Positions 1-12,400 of a DNA stretch of 64,000 nt are shown piece after piece (the first letter of the stretch is position 1; each line of letters begins with the position of its first letter). The translations under genes and the position numbers were made by a program. Source of the DNA: Incurvaria masculella (taxonomy: Eukaryota; Arthropoda; Insecta; Lepidoptera; Incurvariidae); contig OX335660.1 in the NCBI GenBank assembly GCA_946894095.1, forward strand, positions 17,613,001 to 17,677,000, written 5' to 3'. The notes beneath the pieces were generated by a model, which was not told where the DNA came from, made no database searches, and saw only the letters and a list, made by a program, of their open reading frames with translations.

Positions 1-1080
1 TACGGGAGGCTGTTTGGAACCACCTGCAGGGCTCGCTAGTCACAACCTCTCCAACGAATTACACTTTGAATCGACTACCGCATTTAAAATGTGTTCTTTA
101 AATAAATGTACAACCGTTTGTCATGCATTGTTAATATTTTATGGTCCATCAACATTTGAATAGAAGACAATAGAAGAAAAGGTTTTACAGTCAGTTCTAT
201 TCATTTTGAGTATGATCATAATATTTTTATTGAGAGATAGTCCAAGTGATATCCATTAATTCCTTGGTCTATTTGAAGCAAAAAAGATTCATTAAAATTT
301 TGCCTAATATGCAATATTTATAAAGTTATGAAATAATTTAGTTTTGGTGTAGTAGTAATATGAACCGACGCATTCTTTTTCTTCCATTCTTTTTCTTTTC
401 TACTTCTGAAATGCTCGGACCGCGGTGTCGTAGCGCCTGCGTGCGGAACGTTTCCATCGCGTAGTTTTATTGGGCTTTAGTATGGAAAAAAATTTAACAG
501 TAAAAAATGGTATGTTCCTTTTTGCACGAAATATAATAAAAAAGACCTGCAGTGGGAGCACAAATGAAAGTGGATACTTGTCGAACTAGCGAGATAAGAA
601 CTTAAGTCGAGGATTTTTATCTGATGTGATAGCACAAATGGAAAGTGCGAATTATTTGTCAAGATAGAGGGTTGGGCTCGCTATAAAGCGGCAAATCTGT
701 CAAAATCTCCCTGACCCTGGCCGTGTTCGCGCAGATTTCTCCGTGCCATTCGGTGCAAGAAGGAGCAAGAAATAGTGTTTTACAGAATAGCGGCGAACAA
801 AATGCCAGTTCCTACAAATCGCCTACAACTAAGTTATTTTGAATTGAATTTCGTATGGATTGAAAATGAAGTATGTTTTTAATGAATTTAGATGAAAATT
901 TCTTGGTTTAGTACATTTTCCATGTGAGATCAGAAGGATTGTAGTTTGACTAATGTCAAAGTGACGTTCATCTCTGCACCCTTTTCGTTTTTCCGTTCAG
1001 ACTGGAGCGTTGCTCTTATAACGGAAAGTAAAGGATGGAACGTAACCGTCTTTGCCCAAACAAACCCAAACACATTTATT
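1..1080. other. gene-free flank, no recognised gene
   Basis: I see no supported coding region here. Short ORFs at 477-662 and 946-1149 have no recognisable domain. A motif near 547 (TGCAGTGGGAGCACAAATGA) resembles the terminus of the small inverted-repeat element at 45684-45835 and may be a relic of it. The rest is AT-rich unique-looking sequence. Confidence 0.4.
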
Positions 1081-1084
1081 TATA

Positions 1085-2640
1085 TATTTATATACGCTAG
1101 CAGCTTCAAGCTGATGTGTGTACTTCACGTGTTGAGTGCAATTTTTTAATTTCTTTTATATATTTTTTTCTGTTAGGTATACTTATTAGTTTTATTTTTG
1201 TTCAAATGTTTGTCAAGTGGATTTTTAAAACTGTTAACTGATACACCACTAATTACTCCTTGTGGTAGCTTGTTCCAAGAGTCCATTACTCGGTTGGTTA
1301 GAAAGTACTTTCTTGGGTTTAATTGGAACTAGTTCGGTTTAGTTTTAAGGAATGTCCACCGAGTTTCTCGATGGTGTTCATTGTATACATTGAGTTAAAG
1401 TTGGCTACCATTTAATATTTTAAAAGTTTCGATGAGGTCTCCTCTTTGTCTTCTTTGTTCAAGTGTAGTAAGAGCCAGTGCGTCCAAGCGGCTTTCATAT
1501 GACTTTTTTCTCAGGGATGGAACCATCTTGGTTGCTCGCCTTTGGACCTTCTCAAGCAAGTCAATGTCCTTGATAAAGTGGGGATTCCACACTTGGTAAG
1601 AGTATTCGAGAAGAGGTCGGACATACGTTTTGTAGAGTTTAAGGAATAAATCTGGATTCATGTAGGAGAATGCTTTCCTGATCATATAAAGGAGTGAGTT
1701 TGCTTTTTTTGCGACTTCTACAATATGTGGTTCCCATTTAAGGTCCTGTGACACAATTGCTCCGAGATCTTTCTGGACATTGACAGGGTTTACAAAGGTT
1801 CCCTCAATTGTATATTTATGATACGGATTTTTGGGACCTATATGCAGTACGGTACATTTTGCTGCGTTTAGTGTAAGAAGCCAGTCCTTAGTCCAATGCG
1901 CGATGTGGTCGACGTTGTCTTGAATTAATTGGTGGCTTATGACAGGATCTCCGAAGAATTTGGTGTCATCAGCAAAAAGTGTAAATGGTAATTCCATTAT
2001 CGCTTTGAGGTCCGTAAGAAAGATACCGAAAGCGACAGGCCCGATCACCGAACCTTGAGGCACACCGCTGTGAACATCATGTGCTTCAGATAGTTCCTCA
2101 CCGACTGATTCTCTGAATTTCCGATTTATAAGAAAATCTCTAATCCAGGACAGTAGTTTTCCTCTGAACCCAAAATGCTCCAGTTTGTGGATTGACCGTT
2201 TTATTGGGACTCGGTCGAATGCCTTCTCGTAGTCCAAATAGATAACATCAATAGAATTCCTTTCGTTCCACTCGCGAGTCCATTGGTCGACACATGTCGA
2301 CCAATGGACTCGCGAGTGGAACGAAACCATGTTGCTCTTCAATTATGACATTTTCCTGTGCCAGAAAGAGTCTTATTTTTTGGGTTATAATTTTTTCCAT
2401 AGCTTTGCAAACGATGCTGGTAAGGCTAATGGGACGATAGTTGGCTGGAGAAAGTTTATCACCTTTTATGTAAATTGGTGTTACAATTGCCTCTTTCCAG
2501 TCGTGTGGAAGTGTTGCATTTTCGAAGGATAGTGTCATTATATGTGCAAGCCGTTCACAAAATTCCAACATTTCGCTCTTCATTGCCGCTTGTCCCTGTC
2601 TTTGAAGCATGAAAACTTTAATATACGCCTGTGCCATCGC
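1085..2640 (-). mobile_element. CR1-like LINE, 5'-truncated and broken
   Basis: The minus strand encodes a reverse transcriptase in two ORFs, 2697-2248 (fingers, with ANYRPISLTS and EEQHGF) and 2342-1395 (palm and thumb). The second has YLDYEKAFDRV, SGVPQGSVIGP and the catalytic FADD box, then the usual LINE C-terminus (YVRPLLEYSYQVWNP). After a frameshift near 1395 the typical last segment WNKLPQGV...VNSFKNPLDKHL follows down to about 1160. No endonuclease is present, so the copy is 5'-truncated. The two ORFs meet at a perfect 31-bp inverted repeat where part of the RT is missing. The 3' end carries a CAGCTTNAAGCTG hairpin shared with fragments near 4936 and 6600. Family assignment (CR1-type) is by motif style only. 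Confidence 0.8.
2261..2326. repeat. perfect 31-bp inverted repeat, 4-bp loop
   Basis: Positions 2261-2291 are exactly reverse-complementary to 2296-2326, with ACAT between. It sits in the RT coding region of the CR1-like LINE, where the frame breaks and residues expected after EEQHGF are missing. It therefore looks like a fold-back made during deletion rather than a functional site. Confidence 0.95.
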
Positions 2641-2959
2641 CACTACAAACGCACATATTCGTAACACAAACAAACACCTCCTTCTAGAATTTAACACACC
2701 CTCCCAGTGGTGGTGACAAAATTATCTTCAAAAAGTCAAATTAGTAGGATTAAATTTATTTGTGCTTCCACAAATGGACAAAATTTATTCTTTATCGAGA
2801 TTTGTCTATGGTGTGGGTTTATTATGACAATCTCACTCGACATAGCATTGTTTATGCTACCGGTTGGCGACAAGTGTTCCGCACACAAGATAAAGCCTAT
2901 GTTCGTAAGTTTGTCGGCTGGATAAAATTATTTGTGCTCCCGCTGCTGATCAATGTGTA

Positions 2960-4770
2960 GACCGTACGTCCATTAACACCCTGTATAGTTGTTGTTAAAT
3001 AATAAGGCTACGACTACACATGAGAATGTTATGAGGGCAGCACGACGGTGCGGCATCGAGGCATTAGGAGCTGTGACTAGAACACTCTACAGCCAAACGA
3101 CGACTAAGGGCGCAGAATGAACTAGAAAAAAAAAGTACAGCATGAAACTGCGTCCATTGGCGCCGGACCGAGCCGAGCCAAATAAGATCGGTGTTGCTAG
3201 ATTCGGCGCGAAACTAGTCAACATGTCTTAAGGAGTGTAAGTCTTAAAGAGACTCAAGTAATTCTGAATAAAATAATATGGAATGAATAAGGGCTGCACA
3301 TTTTGCAATCGCAATCAATTCTGTTCTAGCAATATATAAAATACGATCTGCGTGAACACAGCACTCCGCATGGTGCGAATCAATTTTTCTTTTTAAATAA
3401 AAATACAGCTCATGAAGATTAGATCTCTTAAAAAGCTAAAATAAACCCTTCAGTTTGTTTCATGAGAAAAGTGGATTTTATGTCCTTCAAGACACACGCA
3501 CAAAATCACGTTGCGAGGCAAAAAAAAAATAACAATTTAGCACATATCTTCTCAACAAGTGAAATGTTGTAAGATGCAGTCTGTGCCGGTCACACTTAAC
3601 AGTTGCGTGTCGCCCGCACGAGCGAGCCGGCATCAAACACATTCTAGCTTTCATACAGACAACAACTACATGTCCAAATGCCACAGTGATTCTCAAACAT
3701 TTTTAACTTTACATACAAAGTATATTTACAAAAATATAGTTATTATACTTGTATATGTACATGTCACCTAATAATTTGTAAACAAAATACTCACTCTTCT
3801 TTACAATTATTATTATTTTAATTTTATATCTACGCACAGGTGATTCCTCTCCATCTACAAAGACAGACAAAATTAAATAACATTTATTTATTGTTTAATT
3901 TTTGTTTGGAAATAATTTTATTTTTGAAGCAACTCACGCCAAACATTTAGTTGGAAGACACCGAACGGCACCTGACATGCTCGTGGAGGCCCGAGTGGGC
4001 CAGGCCCGTGTTATTAACTCATTTCAAATGCAGTTAGCCCAAACTTAGACCCTGTCTGAAAGAACACCAAAAAATGTTTTTCCCAAATCAACAGCATTGT
4101 TTGCACTAAAGATGGTAGGATATTATATTAAGTGTGTAAAAAAATAGGATAAAATATGTATGCTGCACAAAAGAAGGGCACATCCTCTTCGTAGTGACGA
4201 GTGCGAGAGGGCTGACCAGCGGAAAGTTATATTTTACGTAAAAAAAAACTAGGCGGATTTTTTTTAAATTGTTAGATTATTTTTTAATTATTTTCAAAAG
4301 GGTGTGAAAAGGTTTGATATTACATAGTTACATTACATTTAAGGACTCCTTAAAATTGTGCAAGTTTCCTTTCAACACAAAATGCTATCGATGGCATCTT
4401 CTTGCACAGCATTTTGCTGACACGTCTACGTAGACCTCAACAGTTCATACAGCGATATAGGTGCCTGGATTACCGAAAAGCGAATAGCAGTGAGGAGCGC
4501 ACGAGATCCGATAGTATATCATCACGGGTGCGCGTTTTGTGCAGCTAGAATTTTATTATCAAGCATAAATTATTATTGTATATCAAGCTCTCAAACCGTT
4601 CTGTAGGCAGTGTCTGTACATTTCTAAAACATGTATAAACTACCAATGTATTATTTTTTGAGAATTGTAGTGTACTACCATATGAATGTTGAATAAAGAA
4701 TAAGAATATCGCCACTTAATACCCGTTAAAACTAAAATGGCCCAAGTCTAAATCAAACCCCAGAAAGCAC
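2960..4770. other. gene-free AT-rich stretch
   Basis: Nothing recognisable as a gene was found. Short ORFs at 3487-3771 on both strands lack domains. 2700-2955 ends in ATTTGTGCTCCCGCTGC, matching the terminus of the 45684-45835 element, so part of the flank may be another such element. Confidence 0.4.
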
Positions 4771-4771
4771 T

Positions 4772-4965
4772 TTCTGACACACCAGGGCGTAAGCGCCTGG
4801 AATCAATTATCTGAGGACGCTATAAGCGCACCCTCAGTCAACTCATTCAAAAACCGAATGGACAATAAAAACAAAACTACAAAAGTAAAAGTAAAGTGCA
4901 CTCATAAATTGTACAACTTAATGCATGTACCAGCTTAAAGCTGCGTGTATAAATAAATAAATAAT
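4772..4965 (+). mobile_element. LINE 3' end fragment
   Basis: An open stretch from 4772 to 4936 reads FLTHQGVSAWNQLSED followed by VNSFKNRMDN, the standard last residues of CR1/jockey-type reverse transcriptases. It is followed by the hairpin CCAGCTTAAAGCTG and a (TAAA)n tail. Only the extreme 3' end is present. Confidence 0.75.
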
Positions 4966-5783
4966 ATCTAGCGCCACGGTGAGAGTTTTGTCGCCAGTAT
5001 ATTTGCGGGTTTGCGGACAAGTCACTTGGTTGTCTCGTCACAATAAACTATTAGACTTGATAAGATTGACAGAACTGTCACGTTGACAAGACACCCATGC
5101 ACACTAGCCTTTATTAAATATAATAATGGAGGGTTGTATTTTTTTTACTTTATAATTTTTCAAATATTGTAATAGCATGTCATCTTTAGCAATAATAATA
5201 CTAATGATTTAGAATACAATGGTTGAGGTGTTCTATCAGGGTATGAAGGTATAGCATCATCGTTTCTACCACGAGTGTAGTTAGCACAAATCATATTTAA
5301 AACGTCCAGCAATATTCATACATGTATTGAATCAATATTGTGCATCAGGTAAGAGCAATAGGAATGTTATATGCTCAATGCTCACCAGATCACGAGTATT
5401 GAATCTGTAACTGGGAAAACATTCAGAGGCGATAATAGGCACCGTTTTCTATATCCTAAAAATGTTCTTACCACGGCATCGAATGAAAATATTTGGTTGG
5501 TATTTCCAACAGGATCGATCACTTTGGAAAATCCAGAGGAATCAATAGTGTTGAGCGCAGCGGGCGCAGGGGTCGACTGAACGAGCGGTCCGCGCTCCAT
5601 CCGTCGCCATCCCCGCCCGTACGACAGCATGCTCTGATGCAACCACAAGGTGAAGCCGCCAACCGGTGTCCCGAGCGATAACGAAAATGTTTAGCAAAGC
5701 TGTTTATAAACATAGGTACATATATACAACTCACACATACAAACGCACATTTCATTAGAATTTTCTTAAGGCAATCGCTCCTC

Positions 5784-5789
5784 TTTATT
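5784..5789 (-). terminator. lilli: candidate lilli poly(A) signal
   Basis: AATAAA is read on the minus strand about 500 nt past the lilli stop codon. It is a plausible 3' end signal, but no transcript evidence is available and other sites farther left are possible. The 3' UTR would be 6288 to about 5760. Confidence 0.3.
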
Positions 5790-6288
5790 GCAATATTAAT
5801 TTAGCTTTGTACTTTATATTTTTATAATGCTAGCAAATTTATACAAACAAGTAAATGATGTAAGACGTGCAAATATTTAAAAATGCAATGAAAATATTTA
5901 AATTTGACGTCTAACCTTATTATTGCCGCTTCACGTGACAGGTATGCATGTGAGGGTGTGGGGGAGTGTATATGTGAGAGGGTGTGTGTAATTCATGTGT
6001 TGATCTGAAACAAACTCGGACACGCTAAAAGCGTGTGGCACAATATAGAACAAAATGTAAATTATTATGCCTCCAAACGGAGCACTTGGTTCCTCGCTAA
6101 TAAATTATTAAAGAAAATTCTATCAATAATGATCAAAGGGGCATCTTGTAAAAAATTGCCAAAATTTATATTACAATATTGCCTCATACAAAATATCCAA
6201 AGATAAACATGATAACTATGTCATATATGTCCACACAATTGATCCACCGTTAGTGTTGGGGGGAGCTGCGCGTGTGACGCGTGACGTG

Positions 6289-6407
6289 TCACTCGCGCGG
6301 CTCACTCTTGAGCAGCGAGATGGCGTGACGCACGTACTGCACGAGGTGGCGGAACGTCGAGAACAGCGTTAGCGGCCCGCACGCTCGATCCACAGTGATG
6401 AACAGCT
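6289..6407 (-). CDS. lilli: lilli exon 18 (terminal)
   Basis: Acceptor CAG at 6410-6408; phase-1 entry completes Glu with the G left by exon 17. The exon encodes the last 38 residues of the AFF C-terminal domain (VDRACGPLTLFSTFRHLVQY), aligned by eye with the MGPLIFNAS...LVRYTRQGL end of vertebrate AFF4, and stops at TGA 6291-6289. Confidence 0.88.
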
Positions 6408-9400
6408 CTGTACACACACATTGACATATCACTCACACGAGATGGCGTGATGCATATACTATACCGCACGAGGTGGCGGAATATCGAGAACACTATATGT
6501 ATACTCGAAATTTACAGTTCCATGGGAAACTAACATTAGCCATTTAGTACCTGACTGTGAGAAATGGGTTATATATTATATTATATTATTATTGATAGGC
6601 TAGCAGCTTTAAGCTGATGCACCTATATCACAACACTTATTTATTTATTTATTATCATTTTTTTTTAGATTTTATATGATTGTCCAGTTTATTTTTGAAG
6701 GAATTTACGGAGACAGTGTTTACAACTTCACTGGGAAGACTGTTACAGATTCTACTACTCTGTTGGCAAGAAAGTGTCGTCGAGGGTTCTGACTGAATCC
6801 AAGACTGAATTATTATGAGTCGGAGTAAGAGAACTACCACTGAAGTCTGTCTTCAGTTTTCTTTGTTGAGAGAGCTGCAAAGACATAATTGGAGGCATTC
6901 CGAAAAATATGGATGCGTAGAGAGAGGAAGGCCGAGAGCGGGACTGGGTGTAGTACGCGTCCTAGCCCGCAGGCAAGCTGACGAGGCTTTATTCTCAAAA
7001 CGCTTCCGCTAGCGATAAGGAGAGGTGTGACCACTCCTAGTCCCAACCTGATCGAAGCCCTGCTCTACTACCAATAGACCCGGATATGTTTGGCGAAACC
7101 ACTCAATGCTGACCTTTGCAGTATCTCATGAAGGCTGTCATTTTTGCTGACCGAACAGCAGACCAGTTATATGTTATATGTGTAAGTATGTGTGGGGAGT
7201 GTACTGACCAATGTTGGCACGGTGGCGGCAGAGCGAGTCGGCCTGCTCCCAGAGGTCGTGCGCCACGTACAGGAAGGTGTAGTACTTGGTGAGCTGCAGC
7301 AGCGCGTGGTGCGCGTGCGCCGGCACCGAGTGCGCCGTTGGCGTCAGCGCCGAGCAGTAGCCCGAGCTGGCCGACGCTGCCGACCCCACCGAGCCCACCG
7401 AGCCCGCCGGCGACGGCGTCGGCGACAGCGGCGACACAGACTCTGCGCTCGCCGGCTGCACACACACACACACATACACTATCAGCAACACGCAACATAT
7501 AGCATGCACTCTTCGCTCCGGTGACTGAGGTGTTAGTAAATGAATCCCATATGAATTCCTCTAGCCTGTAGGAAAGTAAGCGGGCCGACGAGGTAGCATG
7601 CATCAATGAGTAGGCCTACTACAATTTTGTGCAGCATAACTTTATTCTAGTGGTGATCGATGTATATGTTCGGACAGTTGGTCAGATGGACTGAAGTGAC
7701 AAGCAAATCTAAAAAAAGTGGCTGCGTCCGATGAGCGCCCCTGACCTAGACCGACAAATTTGCTTTCAAAATGCATACAAATGTTCTTCCGCGAGAGGAG
7801 TGGGGAAATTTGGGGTGATGCGGCGGGGAAATGTGGGGTGGTGCGTCGGGGCACCGTCGGCCATGCGTGATATCAAAACGTGAGAATGCAAATGTTGTGG
7901 CAAAGGTGAGAAAGAGATGCTGTGTCACCTTTTGCTGGTACTCTTGCACGATCTTGTTGTACTCCTTGACCTCCCGTTTGTACATCTTGAACATGCGCAG
8001 GTAAAGCAGCGCCTGCACGCGCAAGCTGCAACACACACGGCGCACCGTGAGGTACTCTATGTAGCAAGGCGCATCGGGCGCACGCACGCCCAGGTCAACC
8101 GATCAACAGGTAGTCATAATTGTTATTGCAAAAAAAAGAAGTGACAGTGTAAACTTCAAAATTAACTTAGTCCAGAAGCATGAAATTTAGGCGAGGTCAA
8201 TGTTTATTGGTCATTCATCATCCATAGGCAGTGCACTGTAGCGGTGGGTCGTATTTATTGTCATTAGTATATGTCACCGCGTACAGGTTAGCCACGATAT
8301 TACTGGTGACTGAATTTTAAAATAACCGGTGACGCGGTTACACGCATATACATACAGACTTACTTTTTAGGTAAATAATATTATTCAAAATTAAAGTGCT
8401 GCCATCATGGATTAAGGTGGCCCAACCCGGCGGCCTCAACTCATTTGCGGGCACGGTACAAAACCGTGCTGTTGCGCTCTGGGACCTTCTCTGTTTCTAA
8501 GAATAAGACAGGCTTCGTGATGAGGAAGATGCAACCTGTCCACAAAAAAGACAATGTGCATAGTGTATTATTTGGTAAGATTTACGAAAATTTTAATTTC
8601 AAAACGACTTATAGCTAAAAGTAAACCACGACCGCTATAGTGAAAAATCTAACAAAAACCAAATAGATTCTAAATCTTGTATAAATAAGCTATGTCTGAT
8701 GACTAATCTTTTTAAGATCTTCTTACTTTATCATTGCGTAATCCACCTCCAAAGTTATTGTATAAAACGCGCGAAAAATCCGAACTTTCGGACGTTATAA
8801 CTTGGAAACCAAACACAATTTTACAATTCCAATGGTCATCAGACATCTAGTTCAATTAAATAAAGCTATTTTGAGCAAAATTTTGGATCTCTGACAAGAA
8901 ATATAGGCGTGATCTTCTTTCCCCTTTTGTATGGGGAGATGAGCGGGTTGGGCCACCTTAAGGGCCGATCCACTGGCTGGAGTAAAGAAGACATTTTATA
9001 TATTTTTTCTTTGCAGGATAGTTACGGGAAACGCAAAGGATTTATCGCCATATTCATACAGAGGGTCACTGCGCGGTGGTGCATGTAGTTTACTTACTGT
9101 ACAAGGAGAATTGGGAAGAAAGTTCGCAAGAACATAAATACGCAAAAAGTATTCACCATAGGAGAAAACACAACCAAAAGACTAAATCGAATTTACGAGT
9201 ATCACAATTCATGCAGTATGCAACAGTTCATAACAGTCCTCACAAACTGCAACCGGTCACGAACATCACGCTGGGTCCAGCCATCTTCTCTCTCACCCAT
9301 ATTTTAAATAAAGAGGTGATCCGAACCAAGCGTCACCACAAGCAAGGACCTTGAAGCGATGCACTACTCCAGTGGCAACAAGAAACAAGTTTAAATCATT

Positions 9401-12400
9401 TGGTTTTAATACTATAATTACTGAATTGTATTAGTTCATGACTGAAAAACATAACCACATATTAACACAACGAAGATCATATCATTTATCTCTTTGAATG
9501 CTACCACATAAAGTTAAGAATATAATGGTTTGAGAGGCAACCGTCTACTAACTGTCTACTAGGGTAGCGTTGTTGGTGGCGGCGGTGCAGTAATCACTCA
9601 CCTGAGAATGTCGAGCTTGCTGAAGGTGGAGTGGGGCGAGGCGCGGTACCGCGAGGGCATCTGGTGTATCGACTTGATGTACTCGATGGTGTCCCGGTAC
9701 ACCGTAAAGGCTTTCTTTGTGTCAAGCTCCAGTTCCAACAAACGGCCCGTTAGCACAAAGCACAGCACCGACTCCAGGTATAGAGTGACTCGTGGCAGCG
9801 GATCCGCCTCGCGGTCCCCCGCCTCGCGCAACCGCGTCGCCTCCTGTCACACACGCACACAGTCAGGGTACATACAGCACATGGCCCGTCAGCACAAAGC
9901 ATAATTTCCATTCTAGGTATAGTGACACTCGCAGCAGTAGGTCTGCCTCAGTCCTCGCCTCGCGCAACCGCGTCGCCTCCTGACATACACACGCACATAG
10001 TCAGGGTACATACAGCACATGGCCCGTTAGCACCAAGCATAATACCCATTCTAGGTATAGTGACACTCGCAGCAGTAGGTCTGCCTCAGTCCTCGCCTCG
10101 CGCAACCGTGTCGCCTCCTGCCATACACACGCACATAGTCAGGGTACATACAGCACATGGCCCGTCAGCACCAAGCATAATACTCATTCTAGGTATAGTG
10201 ACACTCGCAGCAGTAGGTCTGCATCAGTCCTCGCCTCGCGCAACCGCCTCGCCTCCTGCCATACAAACGCACATAGTCAGGGTACATACAGCACATGGCC
10301 CGTCAGCACAAAGCATAATATCCATTCTAGGTATAGTGACACTCGCAGCAGTGGGTCTGCCTCAGTCCTCGCCTCGCGCAACCGCCTCGCCTCCTGCCAT
10401 ACACACGCACATAGTCAGGGTACATACAGCACATGTCCCGTCAGCACCAAGCATAATACTCATTCTAGGTATAGTGACACTCGCAGCAGTAGGTCTGCCT
10501 CAGTCCTCGCCTCGCGCAACCGCGTCGCCTCCTGACATACACACGCACATAGTCAGGGTACATACAGCACATGGCCCGTCAGCACCAAGCATAATACCCA
10601 TTCTAGGTATAGTGACACTCGCAGCAGTAGGTCTGCCTCAGTCCTCGCCTCGCGCAACCGTGTCGCCTCCTGCCATACACACGCACATAGTCAGGGTACA
10701 TACAGCACATGGCCCGTCAGCACCAAGCATAATACTCATTCTAGGTATAGTGACACTCGCAGCAGTAGGTCTGCATCAGTCCTCGCCTCGCGCAACCGCC
10801 TCGCCTCCTGCCATACAAACGCACATAGTCAGGGTACATACAGCACATGGCCCGTCAGCACAAAGCATAATATCCATTCTAGGTATAGTGACACTCGCAG
10901 CAGTGGGTCTGCCTCAGTCCTCGCCTCGCGCAACCGCCTCGCCTCCTGCCATACACACGCACATAGTCAGGGTACATACAGCACATGTCCCGTCAGCACC
11001 AAGCATAATACCCATTCTAGGTATAGTGACACTCGCAGCAGTAGGTCTGCCTCAGTCCTCGCCTCGCGCAACCGCGTCGCCTCCTGACATACACACGCAC
11101 ATAGACAGGGTACATACAGCACATGGCCCGTCAGCACCAAGCATAATACCCATTCTAGGTATAGTGACACTTGCAGCAGTAGGTCTGCCTCAGTCCTCGC
11201 CTCGCGCAACCGTGTCGCCTCCTGCCATACACACGCACATAGTCAGGGTACATACAGCACATGGCCCGTCAGCACCAAGCATAATACTCATTCTAGGTAT
11301 AGTGACACTCGCAGCAGTAGGTCTGCCTCAGTCCTCGCCTCGCGCAACCGCCTCGCCTTCTGCCATACACACGCATAGTCAGGGTACATACAGCACATGG
11401 CCCGTCAGCACCAAGCATAATACCCATTCTAGGTATAGTGACACTCGCAGCAGTAGGTCTGCCTCAGTCCTCGCCTCGCGCAACCGCCTCGCCTCCTGCC
11501 ATATACACGCACATAGTCAGGGTACATACAGCACATGGCATAAATTAGCCAAAACATCTAAGAGTTTTATATGTAACAGTGTTAGATTTTATAATAAATT
11601 GCCCAAAGAGGTGAGAGATTTATCTGAAAATTCTTTTAAAGTTAAGGTTAAGAAGTTGCTAACACAGAAGGCTTACTATTGTATTAAAGATGCCCTAGCT
11701 GATAAATTTGAATTTACTGAGATTTTGACTGCCTGCTGACTGGGTACAAAAAGTATCCTATTATTATTACTATTTTGACTAATTTTATTTTTACTAATTT
11801 TTGACACCTGATACATTTTGTATCTTTACTACTTTTATGATAAGTACTACTTGTAGTATGAAATTACTAACCAATCAGTTTTGATTTGATACAATTTCGT
11901 ATCAATAATGACGAGGGCTCTATACACCCGAATTTTATTTTATTTTAGTTAAGCATTATTAGTTTTTCGGTATTGGTCAAAATCTCATATAGGAATCTAT
12001 TATTACTTTATTGATAGGGATGCTCTCAAACCATTATACTCTTAATTGTCTGTAGGTGGCAGCATTTAAAGGGATATGTAACTATGTGATCAGCTGACAG
12101 TAGTAGTTTATGACAAAACTCATAGTATTAAAACCTAATGTGCAAGTGTTTCACAGTGTTGTGTTGCCATTGGAGCAGTGCATCGCTTAAAGGTCCTTGC
12201 TTACGGTGACACTTGGCTCAGGTTATCTCTTTCCCTAAAATATGGTTGAAAGAGGTAATGGCTGTGCCTGGCGTGATGCTCGTGAACGGGTGCTGTTTGT
12301 GGGGACTGGCCTGCTCCAATTGGCAACATATTAGTTGGAGGGGATTGTCTTTGCAAATAAAATGATATTTTTCATGAACTGTTGCATACGGCATGGATTG

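Noticed and set aside
5371..5755. Short ORFs on both strands left of lilli
   Set aside because: No domain; probably lilli 3' flank.
7642..8144. ORFs extending beyond lilli exon 16
   Set aside because: Readthrough of exon 16 into introns; GT/AG borders and AFF similarity end at 7929 and 8025.
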